DNA of 57,202 nucleotides, taken from positions 1 through 57,202 of the forward strand of contig JBMNCQ010000084.1 of the NCBI GenBank assembly GCA_049366715.1, in the 5' to 3' direction. Shown piece after piece: positions 53,030-57,202 of this stretch. Each line of letters begins with the position of its first letter. Position 1 is the stretch's first letter. A program made the translations under genes and the position numbers. Source of the stretch: JBMNCQ01 sp049366715 (GTDB taxonomy: Bacteria; Bacillota; Peptococcia; Peptococcales; BICA1-8). The notes beneath the pieces were generated by a model, which saw only the letters and a list, made by a program, of their open reading frames with translations, was not told where the DNA came from and did no database searches.

Positions 53030-53050
53030 AATTGCAAAATCAATGCCAAT
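53030..53050 (-). promoter_or_regulatory. Sigma-54 promoter P4
   Basis: The minus strand reads TTGGCATTGATTTTGCAATT, with GG (53047-53046) and GC (53035-53034) 10 bases apart. It is the closest to the consensus of the five and drives the seven-gene operon starting at 52993. Confidence 0.88.
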
Positions 53051-53080
53051 AATAATCGGCTTCACAGAAACGATCAGACA

Positions 53081-53130
53081 GTACCTAATTAAAGGGATAA
53101 ATACTGACCCGGGCTGCCTAATAAATGCCT
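53081..53130. promoter_or_regulatory. Putative activator motifs upstream of P4
   Basis: CCTAATTAAAGG (53084-53095) and GCCTAATAAATGCCT (53116-53130) resemble the half-site of the palindrome at 41889-41929. They lie 37-83 bases upstream of P4. Confidence 0.5.
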
Positions 53131-53140
53131 AAAACAAACC

Positions 53141-53171
53141 AAAATGCCGTATTTCATTAATACGGCATTTT
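53141..53171. terminator. Bidirectional terminator
   Basis: AAAATGCCGTATT (53141-53153) and AATACGGCATTTT (53159-53171) form a 13-bp stem with a 5-base loop. It closes the operon that ends with the ornithine-cyclodeaminase-like gene. Confidence 0.85.
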
Positions 53172-53233
53172 GCAGAAGGGTTCTTATGAAGATTTATTTT
53201 CAGCTATATACAAAATATCAACGATCAGATTTA

Positions 53234-54220
53234 TTATATTTGCACCTGTTGACCTTTATTTAAAATAACCGCTTTCTCCATAATCTTTCCCGCCGTGGCT
53301 AAATCCTGGATTGTGACCCCGGTGGTATCAAAAACTGTAATCTCCTCCGGCTTACTTCTTCCCGATTTTGTGCCCAGAATAATTTCCCCGATTTCACCAT
53401 GGATATCTTCTTTGCTGATTAACCCCTGCCTAAAAGCATGCTGTGTTTCACCAATTGTTATACATTGCTCCAGATTATCCACGACAATTTTAGCCTTGGT
53501 AAATATCTGCGGATCAATTTCCTGTTTACCCCTGGTATCGGAACCAATACAGTTTAAGTGGGTCCCCGGTTTAATCCAGTCAGCTCTGACAATGAATTGA
53601 TAGCTGGGAGTGGTTGTTAAAATAACGTCCGCATTCTCACATATACTTTGCACATCATCACGATAAGCTATCTCAGGCTTAATCTGCTGCGCCATCTCCC
53701 CTGCCATCTTTTCCGCAGCTAAAGCATTCAGGTCATATACCTGAACCTTTTGAACCCCGGGCAGTACCTTTAAAGTAGCCAATAGCTGGTTTTTTCCCTG
53801 CAATCCTGCTCCGATTACCGTGAGAATTTTACTGTCTTTGCGGGCTAAGTATTTACATCCGACGGCGCCTAAAGCAGCCGTACGTATTTTCGTAATATAA
53901 TTTGCTGCGAAAAGAGCCCGGGGTGCCCCGGTACAGGGATCAAACAGCATCATTGTTGACTGGTGATTTGTTAAGTCCTTGGCATAGTTTTGCAGCCAAA
54001 ATCCACCGGCTTTAAAGCCCAATACTTCTTCTTTTTTTAAATACCCGGACTTTATGCCGAATATTCCCTGGTGTTTCTTAATTTCTTCCCGGACAACAGG
54101 AAAGACCTCACTGTCACCTTGTTGGAAATCAGCAAAAGCCTTTTCGACAACAGACATTATTTCCTCGAAAGAAACCAGCTCTTCGATATCACGGTCATTC
54201 AAGATCAGCACTTCTGCCAT
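53234..54220 (-). CDS. Ornithine cyclodeaminase/mu-crystallin family protein
   Basis: This 328-residue NAD(P)-dependent enzyme has the family features FGIKSGYLKK, the dinucleotide motif VIGAGLQGKNQL and LNCIGSDTRGKQEID. Members act as ornithine cyclodeaminases, ketimine reductases, alanine dehydrogenases or 3-hydroxyaspartate-linked iminosuccinate reductases. It lies 14 nt behind the D-threonine-aldolase-like gene, a combination that fits amino-acid rather than ornithine metabolism. Confidence 0.88.
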   Translation of the reverse strand: MAEVLILNDRDIEELVSFEEIMSVVEKAFADFQQGDSEVFPVVREEIKKHQGIFGIKSGYLKKEEVLGFKAGGFWLQNYAKDLTNHQSTMMLFDPCTGAPRALFAANYITKIRTAALGAVGCKYLARKDSKILTVIGAGLQGKNQLLATLKVLPGVQKVQVYDLNALAAEKMAGEMAQQIKPEIAYRDDVQSICENADVILTTTPSYQFIVRADWIKPGTHLNCIGSDTRGKQEIDPQIFTKAKIVVDNLEQCITIGETQHAFRQGLISKEDIHGEIGEIILGTKSGRSKPEEITVFDTTGVTIQDLATAGKIMEKAVILNKGQQVQI

Positions 54221-54233
54221 CTCTTAACCTCCT

Positions 54234-55343
54234 TTACTGAGATCTACCCCGCCCTAAAACAGGAAATTCTACAATAACTTTGCCATCCTGCACCATATGA
54301 ATTTTGTCATAAAGATTACAGGTAGGGCAGACATGATTAGGTATTATCTCTACTTTATCCCCGATCTTAAGCTTTTGATTTACCTCCCGGTTATTGATCA
54401 GACCATGCTCATCATAAAGTTTAGCTAACCGCAAATTTTCAAACCCCTTTACTAATCCAAAACCCGGCGTATAGCAAATCCCGTTACTGCGGGTAAAAGC
54501 GGTTAAGGCTTTCACCCCTGTGTCCAATACTGTCCTTTCCGGAGTAGGTTTACTGACTACTGTAGCCAGTACTGTCAAGGCACACCTGCTGTAATCATTG
54601 ATTGCATGACCCTGGGCGCCATCCATTAAAATATAGGTGCCCGGCCTGATTTCTGTAATACCGGGCAGTATTTCACCCTGCATTAAAGAAGGAGTGGCCC
54701 CAATACTGATTACTTCTATCTCAAGTCCTTCCTGTCTGATTAAATCTGCTGCATATAAAGTATCTTCCTGGCTTTTATTAAACAAACTAATACATTCCTC
54801 TACCGACCCCGCTCCATAGGTATGTCCTTCATGGGAGAAGACACCTTTTAACTTGACATTGGGTGTTTGGGTAATAAATTCGGCTAGCCGGACTACTTCC
54901 GGCCCGGGAATAAGTCCGGACCTTTCTTCACCTGTTTCTATCTCAATTAATACTTCAATGGGTTTTGCTTCATCCTGAAAAACTTCCCCGAGAGCTCTGA
55001 CCTGCTCCTGATTATCAACACCCAGGCAGACCTTAACATTTGCGGCTACCTGCTTTAATCTTGCCAGTTTATGCTTCCCGTATATTTCGTTGGCGATAAA
55101 TATATCATCGAGGCCTGCCGCGGCCATCACTTCCGCTTCGCCGACTTTAGCCACGGTAATGCCTTTAGCCCCTGCCTGAACCTGCATCTTAGCCAGGGCC
55201 GGAGTTCGATGGGTCTTGGTATGGGGTCTTAGATTTACACCGGCTTCATCCGCCTTTTTCTGCATATTCTTAATATTTTTTTCCATAATATTTACATCTA
55301 CTACTAAAGCCGGTGTATCTAAATCCCACATATTTTTCGTCAT
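54234..55343 (-). CDS. D-threonine aldolase/D-serine dehydratase-like PLP enzyme
   Basis: This 369-residue protein is of the alanine-racemase-fold DSD1 group. It has the PLP lysine in PHTKTH (Lys43), the FSHEGHTYG loop and the metal-binding NHVCPTCN near the C-terminus (His and Cys). Relatives cleave D-threonine or D-3-hydroxyaspartate (to glyoxylate and glycine), or dehydrate D-serine. The neighbouring ornithine-cyclodeaminase-like gene could handle the resulting amino or keto acid. Confidence 0.88.
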   Translation of the reverse strand: MTKNMWDLDTPALVVDVNIMEKNIKNMQKKADEAGVNLRPHTKTHRTPALAKMQVQAGAKGITVAKVGEAEVMAAAGLDDIFIANEIYGKHKLARLKQVAANVKVCLGVDNQEQVRALGEVFQDEAKPIEVLIEIETGEERSGLIPGPEVVRLAEFITQTPNVKLKGVFSHEGHTYGAGSVEECISLFNKSQEDTLYAADLIRQEGLEIEVISIGATPSLMQGEILPGITEIRPGTYILMDGAQGHAINDYSRCALTVLATVVSKPTPERTVLDTGVKALTAFTRSNGICYTPGFGLVKGFENLRLAKLYDEHGLINNREVNQKLKIGDKVEIIPNHVCPTCNLYDKIHMVQDGKVIVEFPVLGRGRSQ

Positions 55344-55378
55344 TTTTTCACCTCTTCTGATTTTTAGATCATTTTTTA

Positions 55379-55422
55379 GAGGATAAGGCTTTTTCCTGTT
55401 AAAGAGGAGAAGCCTTATCCTC
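55379..55422. promoter_or_regulatory. Intercistronic hairpin
   Basis: GAGGATAAGGCTT (55379-55391) pairs with AAGCCTTATCCTC (55410-55422). It lies between two genes of one operon and has no T-run on either strand, so message processing or stability is more likely than full termination. Confidence 0.6.
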
Positions 55423-55442
55423 CAGGGGGTTAAACAAGGTAA

Positions 55443-56096
55443 TTATTCTTGTGGGGCCGTAGCTTCCCGGCCTGTTTGGGCAACTGTTTCCGTAATGATG
55501 TCGGCACATCTGACCTGATTAAATATACCGCAATAGCAGAAGTTAGCCAGCTTGACCGCAGCCTCATCAGCTGTCAGGCGTCCCTTTTGCACCTGTTCGA
55601 TCATATGCTCTACGTATTTAGGCGGTATCATATGGTGCCCGCACATAGTTGTAACGGATAATGTTGTCTCATCAGGTAAATTATCTTTTTTTCCCCATAC
55701 CCCTAAAGAGTAGTTGATGGAGTGGGGAGTCACCCCTGCTTCGGCACAGGCCGGCAATACTTCTGCCAATACACCTGTAATAACAACCGACTGGCCCAGG
55801 TCTTTTTCTTTAATACGTTTCAAAAACGCTACAACCTGCTCCCTTTTTGTAAATACTCCTCTAATCCTGGATTTATCCGTAATTTTATCTTTGATTTCTT
55901 CTACGGGGTACTGGGTTTTAGGTCCTGTTTTAACATCCCCCCAGTTTTCCGAGCCGACAGCCTCTGCTGCCGCAATAAATTCTAAGGCCTTGGGTTTAAT
56001 ATTAAAATCATTGATACCCTTTGTTTGATACATAAACCAGTTAAAGTCTTTCTTTTGCGATTCTATTGGGCCTGAACGGTGCAGTGAATGAGTCAT
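55443..56096 (-). CDS. Unknown cysteine-containing protein
   Basis: This 217-residue soluble protein matches no family I know. It begins MTHSLHRSG, has DFNWFMYQTKGIND, GSENWGDV, SVTTMCGHHMIPP and ends with FCYCGIFNQVRC. The clusters of cysteine and histidine suggest a metal or Fe-S site. It is 14 nt behind the Fe-S protein gene, so the two are likely partners, possibly in the first step on an amino-acid-like substrate. Confidence 0.7.
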   Translation of the reverse strand: MTHSLHRSGPIESQKKDFNWFMYQTKGINDFNIKPKALEFIAAAEAVGSENWGDVKTGPKTQYPVEEIKDKITDKSRIRGVFTKREQVVAFLKRIKEKDLGQSVVITGVLAEVLPACAEAGVTPHSINYSLGVWGKKDNLPDETTLSVTTMCGHHMIPPKYVEHMIEQVQKGRLTADEAAVKLANFCYCGIFNQVRCADIITETVAQTGREATAPQE

Positions 56097-56110
56097 TTTT
56101 CCTCTCCTCT

Positions 56111-56845
56111 CTAGGCCAGCGACAGTGGTCTGCCTAAGCCAACGTTAACTTTGCCCCGGTAAGGCTGGGGTATTCCCAGATCTTTGAGACAATCTAAAGC
56201 CTGCGTTTGTCCCTTTTCATCCGTCCGAATGATTAAACCCAGGGAGAAAACGGTATCTATCTCTTTTTCCACCTTTTGCAATGCTGCCAAAACCTGTTTT
56301 AAATCTTGTTCTTCGCATTTGGCTTCAACAATAACAGATAATAAATGGTAATTATGACAGGCCTCCTCCAGCTTACCTGTTTTTAAGTCAGGCATTAAAG
56401 CTGCCAGGGGAGTATGCTCCGGGGGTGCCAGCTCCGCCCCTGCTGCGGCAATAGCCATAGCCACCTTTTCCGCATCCCGCAGATAGACTCCCAGTCCGGG
56501 CCGGCCCATATCAATAGCAATTCCGACTTCTCCTTTTTTAACCCGGCCCGATACATCATTGGTTTTAACCTCTTCGGTTCCTCTGCCGGTCACTCCTGTA
56601 ACGCCATGATTTTCAACAGGATCACTGATCACATGCTGGAACTGCTTGTAAAAACTATCCAGTGCCGCCGGTTGGATAGCATCTCGGGGACATACTTTCT
56701 GACGCAGGCATACATAACATTCGGTGCATCTTTCCTGATCAATATAACACTTTTTTTCCTCTGCCAGGTAGTGGATGGCATCCACTGTGCAAAATTTGTT
56801 ACAGATTTTACACCCGGTACATCGTTCTTTATTGATAACTGTCAT
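56111..56845 (-). CDS. Two-cluster ferredoxin-domain protein
   Basis: This protein of about 245 residues has two 4Fe-4S motifs at the N-terminus: CTGCKICNKFC, and CTECYVCLRQKVCP, in which the last spacing is longer than usual. A C-terminal domain of about 150 residues (GEVGIAIDMGRPGLGVYLRD) is unknown to me. It is probably an electron-carrying partner of the next gene. Start ATG 56845 (or 56851) follows AAAGGAG. It heads the operon under P5. Confidence 0.75.
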   Translation of the reverse strand: MTVINKERCTGCKICNKFCTVDAIHYLAEEKKCYIDQERCTECYVCLRQKVCPRDAIQPAALDSFYKQFQHVISDPVENHGVTGVTGRGTEEVKTNDVSGRVKKGEVGIAIDMGRPGLGVYLRDAEKVAMAIAAAGAELAPPEHTPLAALMPDLKTGKLEEACHNYHLLSVIVEAKCEEQDLKQVLAALQKVEKEIDTVFSLGLIIRTDEKGQTQALDCLKDLGIPQPYRGKVNVGLGRPLSLA

Positions 56846-56921
56846 CCTCATACTCCTTTCAGCTATTTCGTTAGGCGCTTCTCTTCAGAATATACACCCA
56901 AATAATCATCATGACAATACA

Positions 56922-56941
56922 TATGCAAATTCTGTGCCGGA
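56922..56941 (-). promoter_or_regulatory. Sigma-54 promoter P5
   Basis: The minus strand reads CCGGCACAGAATTTGCATAT, with GG (56938-56937) and GC (56926-56925) 10 bases apart. It is about 75 bases upstream of the Fe-S protein gene. Confidence 0.82.
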
Positions 56942-57080
56942 GGAGTATTCCTTTAAGTATTTCAGGAAGCCGGCCTTAACTGCCGTTTTCTGCCCTACGC
57001 CCCACAGTCTTCCGAATGAAAAAAACATCTGTTTCCTGTTTCCACTCCTCAGCGCAAAACCCTTTTAAATATGTCTTCTT

Positions 57081-57126
57081 TTTTAATTAGGTTATTTTTA
57101 GGTAAACCAACTTCACCTAAATAAAA
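57081..57126. promoter_or_regulatory. Putative activator motifs upstream of P5
   Basis: TTTTAATTAGG (57081-57091) and the inverted pair TTTTTAGGT/ACCTAAATAAAAA (57096-57126) resemble the half-sites near P1/P2 and P4. The rest of 56950-57202 shows no gene. Confidence 0.45.
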
Positions 57127-57202
57127 ATTTCTTTAATCCTGATAAAAATCTATATTTAAGAAACACCGAATAAAGATAAAAGCACACCGGCAGCAACAGC
57201 CG

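Noticed and set aside
1..57202. CRISPR array or insertion sequence
   Set aside because: No regularly spaced direct repeats with unique spacers and no transposase gene were found.

Overview
The window looks like a chromosomal piece of an anaerobic, spore-forming Gram-positive bacterium of the Clostridia/Peptococcaceae kind. An alpha/beta-type small acid-soluble spore protein, the sporulation pair ytrH/ytrI, a TRAP (mtrB) gene and a glmS ribozyme support this. So does the Bacillus-like order ytoI-ytrI-ytrH-dnaE...pfkA-pyk. The many Fe-S dehydratases, ferredoxin and LarA-type protein fit an anaerobe. No species is named because the sequence alone does not decide it.

1-8.2 kb is an AT-rich accessory segment that I read as an integron-like gene-cassette array. 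A tyrosine recombinase (7.06-8.16 kb) lies at one end and every cassette gene is on the same minus strand. The genes are separated by GC-rich imperfect palindromes, and in four cassettes the first bases are the near-perfect complement of the end of that same cassette, which is the hallmark of integron cassettes and attC sites. The recombinase lacks the extra segment of classical IntI and its N-terminus is displaced by a frameshift. The cargo is a caspase-like protease, a HEPN-like protein, a DUF5677-like protein, small membrane proteins and unknowns, which resembles a defence repertoire. Next to it are a degenerate tRNA-Cys and a shrunken tmRNA-like gene (8.39-8.66 kb).

8.7-23.3 kb is core chromosome: glmS with its ribozyme, pfkA-pyk, coaD-mtrB, pgpA, dnaE, ytrHI, ytoI, a spore protein gene and an NAD(P)-binding protein. 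23.5-31.3 kb holds a sodium:solute symporter, a glycerol-dehydrogenase-like gene with a HisC-like aminotransferase, an SsuABC-type ABC importer and a LUD protein.

31.4-57.2 kb is a large catabolic island headed by one sigma-54 activator. I find five sequences with correctly spaced -24/-12 elements in front of five transcription units. The units are leuCD-like plus isocitrate/isopropylmalate-dehydrogenase-like; leuCD-like plus tripartite tricarboxylate transporter TctCBA; MmgE/PrpD plus a DASS transporter; UxaA-type lyase in two subunits, LarA-like, enolase-superfamily epimerase, aconitase and a third leuCD-like pair; and an Fe-S protein, an unknown protein, a D-threonine-aldolase-like enzyme and an ornithine-cyclodeaminase-like enzyme. 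CCTAATTAAA-like motifs, including a 16-bp perfect inverted repeat between two divergent promoters, lie upstream of the promoters and are candidate activator sites. Four aconitase-superfamily hydratases, two carboxylate importers and several racemase/epimerase-type enzymes suggest uptake and breakdown of one or more hydroxylated or unsaturated di-/tricarboxylates or related amino acids. The actual substrate cannot be read from the sequence.
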